A stretch of DNA of 62,101 bases. Origin: Pseudomonadota bacterium (GTDB lineage Bacteria > Bdellovibrionota > Bacteriovoracia > Bacteriovoracales > Bacteriovoracaceae). The position numbers and the translations under genes were made by a program. Below are positions 16,004 through 24,801 of this stretch, piece after piece. The notes under the pieces are model-generated. The model was given only the letters and a program-made list of their open reading frames with translations. It was not told the DNA's origin and searched no databases. The stretch lies in NCBI GenBank assembly GCA_027487685.1, contig JAIYDC010000131.1, forward strand, positions 1-62,101. Direction: 5' to 3'. Numbering within the stretch: the first letter of the stretch is position 1; each line of letters starts with the position of its first letter.

Positions 16004-17167
16004 ATGAGTGAAAATAACCGACTAGAAAAGTTAACCAACTACTTTTTAATTAATGTTTTTTTCCTGATTCTGTTCGGTGTCATTATGGTCTTCTCCGCCA
16101 GCTATATGTACGCTACGGAGAACATGGGATCGAGTTACCACTTCCTGGCCAAGCAGCTTTTCTTTGTTGCTCTGGGCCTCGCTGGTGCCCTAGTCTTTTC
16201 CAAACTTAAAATCCTCTACCTCTACCGGCACGCCTATAAAATCAATGCATTTTTTGGACTTCTGTTGACGCTAACTCTCGTGCCCGGGCTTCGGGTGGTG
16301 ATCAAGGGTTCCAAGCGTTGGCTTAATTTGGGCTTCATGCACCTTCAGCCCGGTGAGTTTTTGAAGTTCACCCTCATGCTGGCGGCTATCCGTTACTTTG
16401 AGAACTTCAATAACTATACTTCGAAGCAGCGAGTTCTCTACCTGTCTGGAATTGTCTATCCTCTCGCGATTTTTGTCGTGCAGCCAGATTTCGGAACGTT
16501 CTTCATCTGTGCTTTGATCATCGGCTTTATTGCTTTCCTGAGTTCATTCCCGCGCAAGTACTTCTACTCAGTCCTCATCTTTGGCTTCATTGGTGCCTCC
16601 ATGATTCTTGTCTCGGCCCCATACCGAATGAAGCGCCTTTTGACCTTCCTCGACCCGTGGAAAGATCCAAGAGGCTCAGGCTTTCAGGTGATCCAATCAT
16701 TCCTTGCCTTTGCCAATGGATCTTTCTTCGGTCAAGGCCTGGGCAATAGCAACGAAAAACTTTTTTACCTTCCAGAGGCTTACAACGATTTCATTTTCTC
16801 TGTAGTGGGTGAGGAACTTGGTTTTATTGGGGTCGTCGTAACTGTCTTGATGTTCCTGAGCCTCATTTTTATAGGCTTTAAAATTGCTGTCTCTCTGAAG
16901 TCTCGGGTCGGCGGTATCCTGGTCTCTGCTATCATTTTTGCTATCGGCTTCCAGGCATTTATGAATATGGGTGTGGTTCTGGGTGTGCTTCCGACTAAAG
17001 GACTCAACCTGCCCTTCGTAAGTTATGGCGGCTCATCGATGGTTGCGAACCTAGCGGCGCTAGGTCTCATCTTCGCATGCGTAAAAATCCAGCCAAGCGA
17101 CGCTAAGGACAGCCGAAGCAGGACGAAAAATCATCCTGTAGCTGCACTCAAGAGCGTGTTTAACTGA
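16004..17167 (+). CDS. ftsW: Septal peptidoglycan glycosyltransferase FtsW
   Basis: FtsW is the SEDS-family polymerase that works with FtsI at the septum. The 387-residue protein has about ten membrane segments, GSKRWLNLG in the first large loop, LQPGEFLKF, QPDFGTFFI, the catalytic-loop region with DPWKDPRGSGFQVIQS, and near the end GLNLPFVSYGGSSM. The cytoplasmic C-tail is short and basic. It is the first gene after a hairpin and a candidate promoter. Its TGA overlaps the murG start (TGATG). Confidence 0.96.
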   Translation: MSENNRLEKLTNYFLINVFFLILFGVIMVFSASYMYATENMGSSYHFLAKQLFFVALGLAGALVFSKLKILYLYRHAYKINAFFGLLLTLTLVPGLRVVIKGSKRWLNLGFMHLQPGEFLKFTLMLAAIRYFENFNNYTSKQRVLYLSGIVYPLAIFVVQPDFGTFFICALIIGFIAFLSSFPRKYFYSVLIFGFIGASMILVSAPYRMKRLLTFLDPWKDPRGSGFQVIQSFLAFANGSFFGQGLGNSNEKLFYLPEAYNDFIFSVVGEELGFIGVVVTVLMFLSLIFIGFKIAVSLKSRVGGILVSAIIFAIGFQAFMNMGVVLGVLPTKGLNLPFVSYGGSSMVANLAALGLIFACVKIQPSDAKDSRSRTKNHPVAALKSVFN

Positions 17168-18237
17168 TGAAGACCAGAATTAAATCTTCAGCTGTTCTCG
17201 TTGCCGGAGGAACCGGTGGTCATATCAACGCTGCTTTGGCTATTGGAGAGGCCCTTTCTGGGGACGGCTGGCGGGTACGCTACGTAACGGGTGAGAGGCC
17301 CCTCGACTATAAGCTTTTCAAGGGCCAGCCGGTTAAGCACCTTTCTTCCCGGCCCCTCCGCACAAGTCATCCGTTAAAACTCGTTACGAATCTGGCTAAA
17401 AATCTCCTAAGTTTTATTTGGGTCTTGGTTGCTTTCCTCCAGGACCGTCCGACAGTCATTGTTGGGGCCGGTGGCTATGTCTGTGGGCCAACTCTCTTGG
17501 CCGGATTTCTGCTTCGGATCCCGGTCTTTATCATTGAGCAGAACGCAGTTATGGGTCTCACGAACCGGATCTTGGGCTGGATCTCGACCCGAATCTTTGT
17601 CCACTTTTCAAAGACCAGAGGTCTTTCGTCTAAACTCAAAGAAAAAGTCAGGGTCGTTGGTAACCCGACCCGCAAATCGATCAGGCCGGCGCCATTTAAG
17701 GGTTTTGATGGCCAGCTTAAAGTCCTGGTTTTTGGCGGAAGCCTGGGAGCTGAGCAAATCAATAAAGTGGTCTGGGACGTTCTTCGCTCTCCGGCCGTGC
17801 TGCCCCTTGCGATTCATCATCAACTAGGGGGAGACGCCAAGGCTCCTGAGCTCGGGACTACTGCCTCTTACCTTCCTCTTAATTACATCGAGGATATGCA
17901 GAAAGAGTACGAGTGGTGCGATGTGATTATTTCACGCGCCGGAGCAAGCACCGTATCCGAACTTGCGATTATCAGGAAGCCCGTTTTATTCTTTCCCTAC
18001 CCTGCAGCCACGGATAATCATCAGTTTCTAAACGCCAAGATCTTTCAGGAAGAATCTGACTTCACTGTTAAGGTTCTTGACCCCAACCTTCGACATGAAG
18101 ACGCTGTTCGTGAGACGCAGGAATTTCTTTCCAAGGCTTCCCGACAGGAGTTAAAGTACAGCAAAAATCCCTCCCCAGGGAATTACACCTGCGACGCAGT
18201 GATAAGAGAGATTAAAGAGCATGTTGGGTTGGCTTAA
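17167..18237 (+). CDS. murG: Lipid II synthase MurG
   Basis: MurG is the membrane-associated GT-B glycosyltransferase that adds GlcNAc to lipid I to make lipid II. The 356-residue protein shows the N-terminal glycine loop VAGGTGGHINAALAI, IVGAGGYVCGPTLLAG, IIEQNAVMGLTNR, the second-domain GGSLGAEQIN and the UDP-binding SRAGASTVSELAI, and VLFPYPAATDNHQ. The length is typical. It overlaps ftsW by one base and murC by 17 bases. Confidence 0.96.
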   Translation: MKTRIKSSAVLVAGGTGGHINAALAIGEALSGDGWRVRYVTGERPLDYKLFKGQPVKHLSSRPLRTSHPLKLVTNLAKNLLSFIWVLVAFLQDRPTVIVGAGGYVCGPTLLAGFLLRIPVFIIEQNAVMGLTNRILGWISTRIFVHFSKTRGLSSKLKEKVRVVGNPTRKSIRPAPFKGFDGQLKVLVFGGSLGAEQINKVVWDVLRSPAVLPLAIHHQLGGDAKAPELGTTASYLPLNYIEDMQKEYEWCDVIISRAGASTVSELAIIRKPVLFFPYPAATDNHQFLNAKIFQEESDFTVKVLDPNLRHEDAVRETQEFLSKASRQELKYSKNPSPGNYTCDAVIREIKEHVGLA

Positions 18238-19597
18238 AGCAACGAAACTTCATTTCATTGGAATCGGCGGTATCGGCATGAGTGGGATTGCCGAAGTACT
18301 TCTTGACCTGGGCTATCAGGTCTCGGGCTCAGATCTTAACAATTCAGCAGTTACGGAGAATCTTCAGCGCAAAGGTGCACAGATTCATATCGGTCACCGG
18401 GCAGAGAATGTGGAGGGCTCTACACTCGTGGTCTATAGCTCCGCCATCGATCCCCTGAACCCTGAAGTCATTCGGGCCAAGGAACTGGTCGTGCCCATGA
18501 TCCGTCGAGCCGAGATGCTCGCTGAGCTTATGCGGCTCAAATTCGGTATCGCCGTGGCCGGATCCCATGGAAAGACGACGACCACAAGCCTCATCGCCAC
18601 GATCTTTCAGGAGGCGAAACTCGATGCAACCTATATTATTGGTGGAATAGTTCGAAATCTCGGCGGTAATGCACGCAAGGGTGATGGAGATTACCTGATT
18701 GCTGAGGCGGATGAGTCTGATGGCTCATTTCTCTTGCTCAGCCCTATTGCTGCAGCGGTGACAAATATCGATGATGACCATCTTGACCATTATGGTAGTA
18801 AGGAAAAGATTGTTGAAGCCTTTGTAGAGTTTGTGAATAAGCTTCCTTTTTACGGGCGTGTCGCCCTGAATGCCAATGATGCAGCTTCTGTTGCAATAAA
18901 GTCGAAAGTTAAACGGCCAGTTTTATGGTACGGGATTGAGCTTGAAGGAGATAATGCCCTTTATGTTGCAAAAAATGTTGTCCTTTCTGCCGGTAGCACT
19001 GAATTCGACCTCTTCTATCGAGGAGAGAAAGTCCACAGACTTAAGACCCAGCTTATGGGCCTTCATAATGTTTCTAATACTCTTGCTGCCATTTCTATCT
19101 CACATGAAGCGGGCCTTGGCTGGGACGTCATCCAAAAAGGGCTTCTGAGCTTTCAGGGAGTTGGGCGCAGGCTCGAGAAACTCTTCGATGATGGAGGCTT
19201 TGTCGTCATTGATGATTATGGTCACCACCCTACTGAAGTGCGCGCTACGATCTCCACTCTGCGGAAAGTTGATACGCGCAAGCTCTGCGTAGTCTTCGAG
19301 CCCCATCGCTACACCCGAACTGAAAATTTTTGGAACGAGTTCCAAGACTGCTTTGAGGGTGCAGATGAGATCTTTGTTGCTCCTATTTACGCTGCATCAG
19401 AATCTCCAATCCCCGGTGTTACTGCCGAGGCCTTAGTAGCGTCGATGCAGGCGCGCGGAAAAAACGTTCGTTTCCTTTCTGCCCTCGACCAAATGGGAGA
19501 GCTTTTGGCCCAGCGCCGGTCTCTTCCCGTCGTCTTTGTTACACTTGGGGCAGGTACGATCTCCAAAAAGATTCGCGAGCTTGTTAAGGCGTTATGA
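18221..19597 (+). CDS. murC: UDP-N-acetylmuramate:L-alanine ligase MurC
   Basis: MurC attaches L-alanine to UDP-MurNAc, the first stem residue. The 458-residue product has GIGGIGMSGIAEVLL at the N-terminus, the P-loop AGSHGKTTTTSLIA, EADESDGSFL, NIDDDHLDHYG, and DDYGHHPTEVRATI with PHRYTRT in the C-terminal domain. All catalytic motifs are intact. The ATG lies inside the end of murG and the stop overlaps the murB start (ATGA). Confidence 0.96.
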   Translation: MLGWLKATKLHFIGIGGIGMSGIAEVLLDLGYQVSGSDLNNSAVTENLQRKGAQIHIGHRAENVEGSTLVVYSSAIDPLNPEVIRAKELVVPMIRRAEMLAELMRLKFGIAVAGSHGKTTTTSLIATIFQEAKLDATYIIGGIVRNLGGNARKGDGDYLIAEADESDGSFLLLSPIAAAVTNIDDDHLDHYGSKEKIVEAFVEFVNKLPFYGRVALNANDAASVAIKSKVKRPVLWYGIELEGDNALYVAKNVVLSAGSTEFDLFYRGEKVHRLKTQLMGLHNVSNTLAAISISHEAGLGWDVIQKGLLSFQGVGRRLEKLFDDGGFVVIDDYGHHPTEVRATISTLRKVDTRKLCVVFEPHRYTRTENFWNEFQDCFEGADEIFVAPIYAASESPIPGVTAEALVASMQARGKNVRFLSALDQMGELLAQRRSLPVVFVTLGAGTISKKIRELVKAL

Positions 19598-20493
19598 GTC
19601 TTGCACACGAGCTTTCTCTCATTCCGGAACTCACCTTTCACCCTGATCACGACCTTACTCAGTTTACAACGATGAGACTCGCTGCTGTGGGTGATCTCGT
19701 TGAGGTTCGTAGCGTAGTGGCCGTCCAGAAGCTGTTACCGCTCCTTAAAAAGTATGATCGCTCTTATCTAGTTGTAGGTTGGGGCGCGAACATGATCCTC
19801 CCCGCCCAATGCGAGGAGCTCGTTATCTATCTCGACCTGCCCTTTGATCCCTCGATGCTCGAGGCACCACAGGAGCGCTACCGACTCCCTGCCTCTGTCG
19901 GACTCAATCAGCTTACAGGGCATGCTGTCCGGTTTGGGCTTAAGGGTTGGGAAGTCTTCACTGGAATTCCCGCCTCTCTGGGGGGCGCCATTTATATGAA
20001 TGCCGGTACAAACCTAGGTGAGTTTGGGGCCCTCGTAACTCACGTTGAGCTCGTGACTCGTGAGGGTGAGCTCCGCGAGGAAGTCATTGACTCGGCCAGC
20101 TTCTCGTACCGAAGGAATCACTTTGTAAACTCAGGGGAGGTTATTGTTTCAGCGACCCTGGTCCATCGGGGCGTCGATGCTGAGATTCCGCAAAAGATCC
20201 GAGATTACCTGGACTATCGAAAGAAGACTCAACCGCTGGCCACACGTAATTGCGGCTGTGTCTTTAAGAATCCGAACCGTGACCTACCGGCCGGTAAGCT
20301 TATCGATCTCCTCGGTCTTAAGGGTCTAGCGATCGGTGGCCTGCGCGTGAGCGTAAAGCATGCCAACTTTATAGAAAACACCGGATCATCGACCTGGGAA
20401 GAATTCGAAACCCTGGTGAACATCATTAAATCTCAGGCCGATCAGTTTTATGGAATTGAATTTGAACTGGAAGTGAAAATCCCCTATGATTAA
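19594..20493 (+). CDS. murB: UDP-N-acetylenolpyruvoylglucosamine reductase MurB
   Basis: MurB uses FAD and NADPH to reduce enolpyruvyl-UDP-GlcNAc to UDP-MurNAc. The 299-residue protein has the FAD-binding TTMRLAAVGDLVEV, GWGANMILP, GIPASLGGAIYMNAG, YRRNHF and the catalytic strand NCGCVFKNP. The proton donor, usually Ser in AGSVFKNP, is Cys here, a change that I believe occurs in some natural MurBs. A glutamate-bearing C-terminus ends the protein. The absence of the extra C-terminal domain of the Escherichia coli type points to a type II enzyme. The next gene begins three bases after its stop. Confidence 0.95.
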   Translation: MSLAHELSLIPELTFHPDHDLTQFTTMRLAAVGDLVEVRSVVAVQKLLPLLKKYDRSYLVVGWGANMILPAQCEELVIYLDLPFDPSMLEAPQERYRLPASVGLNQLTGHAVRFGLKGWEVFTGIPASLGGAIYMNAGTNLGEFGALVTHVELVTREGELREEVIDSASFSYRRNHFVNSGEVIVSATLVHRGVDAEIPQKIRDYLDYRKKTQPLATRNCGCVFKNPNRDLPAGKLIDLLGLKGLAIGGLRVSVKHANFIENTGSSTWEEFETLVNIIKSQADQFYGIEFELEVKIPYD

Positions 20494-20496
20494 CTC

Positions 20497-21246
20497 ATGG
20501 TGCGATACCTTTTAGTATTTTTCCTGATCCTTCCTGTGCTCTCCAGAGCAACAGTTCCGGAGCAATTTACTCAGAAAAACATCACCTACCGCACATCTTT
20601 TGGTGACTGCCCGTCGAAGTCTTCCGGACTGCTTACGCTTATCCTGATGAGAGAGTTCGAGCGCAACCACTCGTTAAAGGACGTAAAGGAGAAGATCCTG
20701 GCAGATAAGCTCGATGAGAAGTATTTTCTGAGTGACTACAGAATTGCATATAATCCCGTCGTCAAACGCCTACGGATTCAGCTCGAATGTCCGGAACCAC
20801 TGGCGAAGATTCAAGTTTATAAGCCGAATGGTCAGGAGCATTACTCGGCGGTACTCGCAGATAACGCTCGGATGTACGAACCTCACTACGAGAATCTGAT
20901 GCGAGCTGAAAAGAAGCTCGTCTACCAGCTCCCACTTCTTGCGATCTCGACCGAGCAGCTTGAAGTGAGTGCTCCAGTCGAACTTGCAAACTTTATAAAG
21001 CGAATGGATCTGGAACTGAGGAAGCAAGTTTCTGAGATTATCGTGAGCAAAAACAATGATTTGACAATTATCTTCGCTCTCGGAGGGAAGGCTACCAGCG
21101 TTTTCATGGGGGCCGACCTTTGGGAAGAAAAGCTCACGAAACTAACGAAAATTGTGGGTTACGTAGGAAAGAACCGGCGCTTTCCTACAAGCATCAACCT
21201 GGTAAATTCGAAAAAGGTGGTTGTCAAGTTTTCGGACAAAACCTAA
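20497..21246 (+). CDS. FtsQ-like divisome protein with minimal N-terminus
   Basis: The 249-residue protein occupies the ftsQ position between murB and ftsA. The C-terminal half fits the FtsQ beta domain: IIFALGGKATSVFMGADLWEEKLTKLTKIV, then a strand ending VNSKKVVVKF. The region YRIAYNPVVKRLRIQLECPEP fits a POTRA-like segment. It lacks the usual cytoplasmic tail. The hydrophobic stretch begins at residue 3 and ends at LSRA/TVPE (about residue 18), which could be a signal-peptidase site as easily as an anchor. FtsQ links the FtsBL pair to the rest of the divisome. I assign it by position, fold hints and size. Confidence 0.75.
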   Translation: MVRYLLVFFLILPVLSRATVPEQFTQKNITYRTSFGDCPSKSSGLLTLILMREFERNHSLKDVKEKILADKLDEKYFLSDYRIAYNPVVKRLRIQLECPEPLAKIQVYKPNGQEHYSAVLADNARMYEPHYENLMRAEKKLVYQLPLLAISTEQLEVSAPVELANFIKRMDLELRKQVSEIIVSKNNDLTIIFALGGKATSVFMGADLWEEKLTKLTKIVGYVGKNRRFPTSINLVNSKKVVVKFSDKT

Positions 21247-21254
21247 AATTTTAC

Positions 21255-21279
21255 GAGGGGCGAAGAACGCCTCTTTTTA
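21255..21279 (+). terminator. Attenuator-like hairpin with T run before ftsA
   Basis: GAGG(GG)CG and CGCCTC can pair around an AAGAA loop, followed by TTTTT at 21273-21278. This is a short terminator-like structure between the ftsQ-like gene and ftsA. It could reduce read-through into ftsA-ftsZ. Confidence 0.5.
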
Positions 21280-21296
21280 GTCAGAATGAATCTGCC

Positions 21297-21316
21297 CTCT
21301 CCGCCTTAGCGGAGAG
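21297..21316 (+). promoter_or_regulatory. Perfect stem-loop in the ftsA leader
   Basis: CTCTCCGC (21297-21304) pairs perfectly with GCGGAGAG (21309-21316) around a CTTA loop, ending 20 bases before the ftsA ATG and just before its AGAAGGG ribosome binding site. It may stabilise the ftsA-ftsZ message or modulate translation. Confidence 0.55.
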
Positions 21317-21335
21317 TATTTGAGAAGGGAATCTC

Positions 21336-22571
21336 ATGAGTACCAAAAGTGTCATCGTCGCTTTGGACATCGGAACAACAAAAGTCTGCACACTCATCGC
21401 ACAAAGATCAGCGAAAAGTTTAGAGATTCTTGGAGTAGGCTCTCATCCGAGCTATGGCCTTAAAAAAGGCTCTGTAGTCAATATAGAGAAAACCGTCGAG
21501 AGCATACGTAGCTCGATCGAAGAGGCGAAGCTCATGGCCGGCATCGACGAACTCGAGTCGGCCACCGTTGGGATCGCTGGCAATCATATTTATTGCTTCA
21601 ACTCCTCTGGTGTTGTTCCAGTGAAAAATAAAGAAATCAATCAGTCCGACGTAGACCGGGTCATCGAGGCGGCAAAAGCTGTGCTTATACCCTCGGACCG
21701 TGAAATTCTGCACGTAATCCCGCAGGAGTTTAAGGTCGACAACACTGTAGGTATAAAGAATCCAATTGGAATGTGCGGCTCACGCCTAGAAGTGAATGTC
21801 CATATAGTTACTGGAAAGACACCACTTATCCATAACCTCGTAAAGTGCGTGGAACAAGCGGGGCTCATTGCTAATGAAGTCATTCTTCAACCAATAGCTA
21901 GCTCTCGTTCCGTGCTTTCTATGGAAGAGAAGGAGCTTGGGGTTGTATTAATCGACATCGGTGGAGGAACTACAGACGTTGCTATCTGGAAGGATGGAAG
22001 TCTTCTTCACTCACAGATCATTCCTCTTGGTGGCAACCATTTTACGAATGACCTTGCGGTTGCTCTAAAGATACCTCATAACGAAGCTGAGCGGATCAAA
22101 CTGACCCACGGAACGGTACTAAAAGATACCCACCAGAAGGAAACTTTCGTAACGGTCCAGGGCCTTTCTGGCACCAGGCCTCGGGAGGTATCATTGAGCT
22201 TTGTAGCTGAAGTTCTTGGGGCAAGGGCGGAAGAACTGTTCTCAGTAGTACGTGAGCTGACTATGGAGAAGAACTTGCAAGACGTGATCACAGGTGGATT
22301 CGTTCTCACCGGTGGAGGCGCACTGATCAAGTATCTTCCAGAGCTCGCGGAGTACTACCTTGAAAAGCCTGTGAAGGTGGGTTATCCCGTGGCCTTCGGG
22401 GGAATGACAACGGCCATGCAGCACCCGAAATTCTCGACTGTGTTGGGCCTGCTCCAGGAGTCAAAGCATGTTTCTCACGCACGGACTGCAGATGAAAAAG
22501 TACAAGACGAATCGGATATGTTTGATAAACTAGGAAGATCGCTAAAAAATGTGTTTAAAGAAATTTTCTAA
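21336..22571 (+). CDS. ftsA: Cell division protein FtsA
   Basis: FtsA is the actin-like ATPase that tethers FtsZ to the membrane. The 411-residue protein has the phosphate-1 motif ALDIGTTKVC, the 1C domain after residue 85 (ESATVGIAGNHIYCFNSSG), the phosphate-2 motif VVLIDIGGGTTDVAIW, and the adenosine motif GGFVLTGGGALI. The last residues KLGRSLKNVFKEIF form the amphipathic membrane-targeting helix. AAGGG lies before the ATG. Two stem-loops precede the gene. ftsZ follows after 17 bases with its own strong GGAGG. Confidence 0.97.
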   Translation: MSTKSVIVALDIGTTKVCTLIAQRSAKSLEILGVGSHPSYGLKKGSVVNIEKTVESIRSSIEEAKLMAGIDELESATVGIAGNHIYCFNSSGVVPVKNKEINQSDVDRVIEAAKAVLIPSDREILHVIPQEFKVDNTVGIKNPIGMCGSRLEVNVHIVTGKTPLIHNLVKCVEQAGLIANEVILQPIASSRSVLSMEEKELGVVLIDIGGGTTDVAIWKDGSLLHSQIIPLGGNHFTNDLAVALKIPHNEAERIKLTHGTVLKDTHQKETFVTVQGLSGTRPREVSLSFVAEVLGARAEELFSVVRELTMEKNLQDVITGGFVLTGGGALIKYLPELAEYYLEKPVKVGYPVAFGGMTTAMQHPKFSTVLGLLQESKHVSHARTADEKVQDESDMFDKLGRSLKNVFKEIF

Positions 22572-22588
22572 TATCGGAGGACCTGTTT

Positions 22589-24148
22589 ATGTTCGATATC
22601 GCGGACAACTCTAGCCAGCCAACTGCCGCCCGGATCAAAGTTATCGGCGTTGGTGGTGGCGGCTGCAATGCTGTGAATACTATGATCCGCTCTGGGCTCA
22701 TGGGCGTTGAATACATCGTCGCGAACACGGATTCGCAAGCCCTGGCCGCTAGCCTTGCTGGAACCAAGATCCAGCTTGGCGGCAATGTTACTAAAGGCCT
22801 GGGCGCCGGCGCCAATCCTGAAGTCGGACGGAAATCGGCGATTGAAGATTACGAGAAACTTTCCGAAGTGCTCGATGGTGCAGACATGGTTTTTGTCACT
22901 GCGGGAATGGGCGGAGGCACAGGTACCGGAGCGGCTCCAGTTATTGCGAAACTGGCACGTGAGCTCGGCGCTCTCACCGTAGGTGTGGTAACGAAACCCT
23001 TTGTTTTCGAAGGGAAAAAGCGCTCCCGCCAAGCGGAGGAAGGCATCCGATCTTTAGAGGAGTCCGTCGACTCACTCATTTGCATCCCTAACCAACGATT
23101 GCTTCAGCTCGCAGGCGAAAACCTCTCTCTGGTTGATACGTTTCGTGCTGCCGACGAGGTGCTCCTCAACGCCGTTCAGGGGATATCTGATTTGATCAAT
23201 AATACAGGTCATATCAATGCTGACTTTGCCGATGTATCGACGGTGATGACCAACAAGGGTCTATCGTTAATGGGAACCGGGACAGCTATGGGACCCGATC
23301 GATCGATCAAGGCCGCGAAGCAGGCGATCAGTTCGCCTCTACTTGAGGACGTCTCAATTGATGGTGCCACTGGTATTATTATTAATATCACCGGCAATTC
23401 ATCGCTGACGATGCACGAGACCAATCAGGCAGTCACACTTATTATGGAAGCCGCTGACGAAGATGCCGAAATCATCTTCGGCACGGTTATCGATGAGAAT
23501 ATGGGTGAGTTCATAAAGGTTACTGTCATCGCAACTGGGCTTCGGTCTGCTAGAAAAGAAAGCACCGTCGCTCCCGCGGTGGTCAGACCTGCGCAGACTC
23601 GGGAAACCATGGCCCAGGCCGCTCCGACCGCTGCGCGAATGGAGGGAGAGCTGGAAATGAAACCGAGAAACGAAGTCCCTCGGTTTGAAACACCTGTCAG
23701 GAACGATCCTCGGGCCGAAGCGGTACGACCTGAGTCTCGGGACGAAGCCCCTATGGCAAGGAATACAGACTACGCGGTTAAATCTGAAATCTCTTTCGAA
23801 CTTGAGGATAAGCGTCCGCTGGAAGCCGGACGCCCTAAGATCAACTGGGCGGAGAAACTTCAGTCTGCGGCATCAAAGTATGAATCTCAAAAAAACTTTG
23901 AGACTAATACTACCCATGCCCCACCTGTGGCCCCGAAGGCGCCTCCGGTTGTTGAGAGGAGCGAATTTGCTCACCACGATACCACAGAAGCATCAGGATC
24001 GAACGTGACGGCTCAGGCCGCACAAACTCGTGAAAGTCGCATTAAATCCATCGCGGAGAAGCTCGGTTTCTTCAATTTCGATGAGGATGAGTTCGATACA
24101 CCTTCATTCATGAAGAAAAACGATAGAGGCCACGATACACAGGTCTAA
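22589..24148 (+). CDS. ftsZ: Cell division GTPase FtsZ
   Basis: FtsZ polymerises into the division ring. The 519-residue protein has the nucleotide loops [13 protein letters not shown] (T1) and [12 protein letters not shown] (T4), and the T7 segment NADFADV. A variable linker of about 180 residues rich in Ala, Pro, Glu and Arg follows residue 320. The C-terminal peptide [10 protein letters not shown] binds FtsA and other partners. The protein is longer than the roughly 380 residues of Escherichia coli because of the linker. GGAGG is nine bases upstream. A terminator immediately follows the stop. Confidence 0.97.
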   Translation: MFDIADNSSQPTAARIKVIGVGGGGCNAVNTMIRSGLMGVEYIVANTDSQALAASLAGTKIQLGGNVTKGLGAGANPEVGRKSAIEDYEKLSEVLDGADMVFVTAGMGGGTGTGAAPVIAKLARELGALTVGVVTKPFVFEGKKRSRQAEEGIRSLEESVDSLICIPNQRLLQLAGENLSLVDTFRAADEVLLNAVQGISDLINNTGHINADFADVSTVMTNKGLSLMGTGTAMGPDRSIKAAKQAISSPLLEDVSIDGATGIIINITGNSSLTMHETNQAVTLIMEAADEDAEIIFGTVIDENMGEFIKVTVIATGLRSARKESTVAPAVVRPAQTRETMAQAAPTAARMEGELEMKPRNEVPRFETPVRNDPRAEAVRPESRDEAPMARNTDYAVKSEISFELEDKRPLEAGRPKINWAEKLQSAASKYESQKNFETNTTHAPPVAPKAPPVVERSEFAHHDTTEASGSNVTAQAAQTRESRIKSIAEKLGFFNFDEDEFDTPSFMKKNDRGHDTQV

Positions 24149-24151
24149 AAA

Positions 24152-24178
24152 AAGCCCTCCTCGGAGGGCTTTTTTTTA
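24152..24178. terminator. Bidirectional intrinsic terminator after ftsZ
   Basis: AGCCCTCC (24153-24160) and GGAGGGCT (24163-24170) form a GC-rich stem with an A run on the left and eight T on the right. It can terminate both ftsZ and the convergent minus-strand gene, whose stop codon lies at 24180-24182. Confidence 0.9.
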
Positions 24179-24179
24179 C

Positions 24180-24779
24180 CTAAATTTGAAAATCTTTAAG
24201 GCGTTCACGGAGATCATCCACTGATTCTCGAATAGCAAAAAGAACCAGATAGGTTTCTATATGGTCTTGATCAACATTAATTTTGTAATGAGTTTCCACG
24301 TATGTGGGTATGTCTCTTTCCTTAAATAGTTCCTTTTTAACGTCAAAGAGTCGAACACCGTGCTCAGGGTCTGCGGTAGAAGTTTTGATGGTAAGGACTT
24401 CGTCCCAGTCATGACGCATGACGAGCGGTAGGTGTTCCTTACAAAAGTGCAACGCTTTGAAGGGCTTGATGCAGGCCCTACAAAAGAGTCCATCGCAGAT
24501 GGAACAGGTGACTTCACCAGGCTCTTCAGTGTGATTAGGGCAGAAGAGTTCCGCACGGGGTGGTTTTATTTTGTCCAGTTCCTTGAGCCTTTCCATGATC
24601 GCAGGATGAAACTCACCTGTAGATAAGTCTCCAGAGGTAGCCTCTTGAGAACGCGGCAATGAGGATTCACGAGGAAGGGTCTGACGGAATAGCTTAAACA
24701 CGAGGGCCGTGAGCAGACCAACGATGATCACGAGAAGGAAAAGTGTCACGACAATGAGGATGAGGGCAGTATGTTCCAT
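24180..24779 (-). CDS. Membrane-anchored protein with a B-box-like zinc-binding motif
   Basis: I do not recognise a named family. The 199-residue product starts with one transmembrane segment (residues 5-29), then a linker. Residues 80-115 hold a dense cysteine/histidine cluster: CPNH, CSICDGLFCRACI, HFCKEH. The spacing resembles a B-box or RING-like zinc site. The C-terminal 80 residues mix strands and helices (DVKKELFKE, YVETHYKINVDQ, YLVLFAIRESVDDL), suggesting a small globular domain that would face the cytoplasm. It lies 22 bases after the RNase J gene in a minus-strand unit with udk. Its role is unknown. Confidence 0.7.
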   Translation of the reverse strand: MEHTALILIVVTLFLLVIIVGLLTALVFKLFRQTLPRESSLPRSQEATSGDLSTGEFHPAIMERLKELDKIKPPRAELFCPNHTEEPGEVTCSICDGLFCRACIKPFKALHFCKEHLPLVMRHDWDEVLTIKTSTADPEHGVRLFDVKKELFKERDIPTYVETHYKINVDQDHIETYLVLFAIRESVDDLRERLKDFQI

Positions 24780-24801
24780 CGAATCTATTCTAAGGCAACA
24801 C

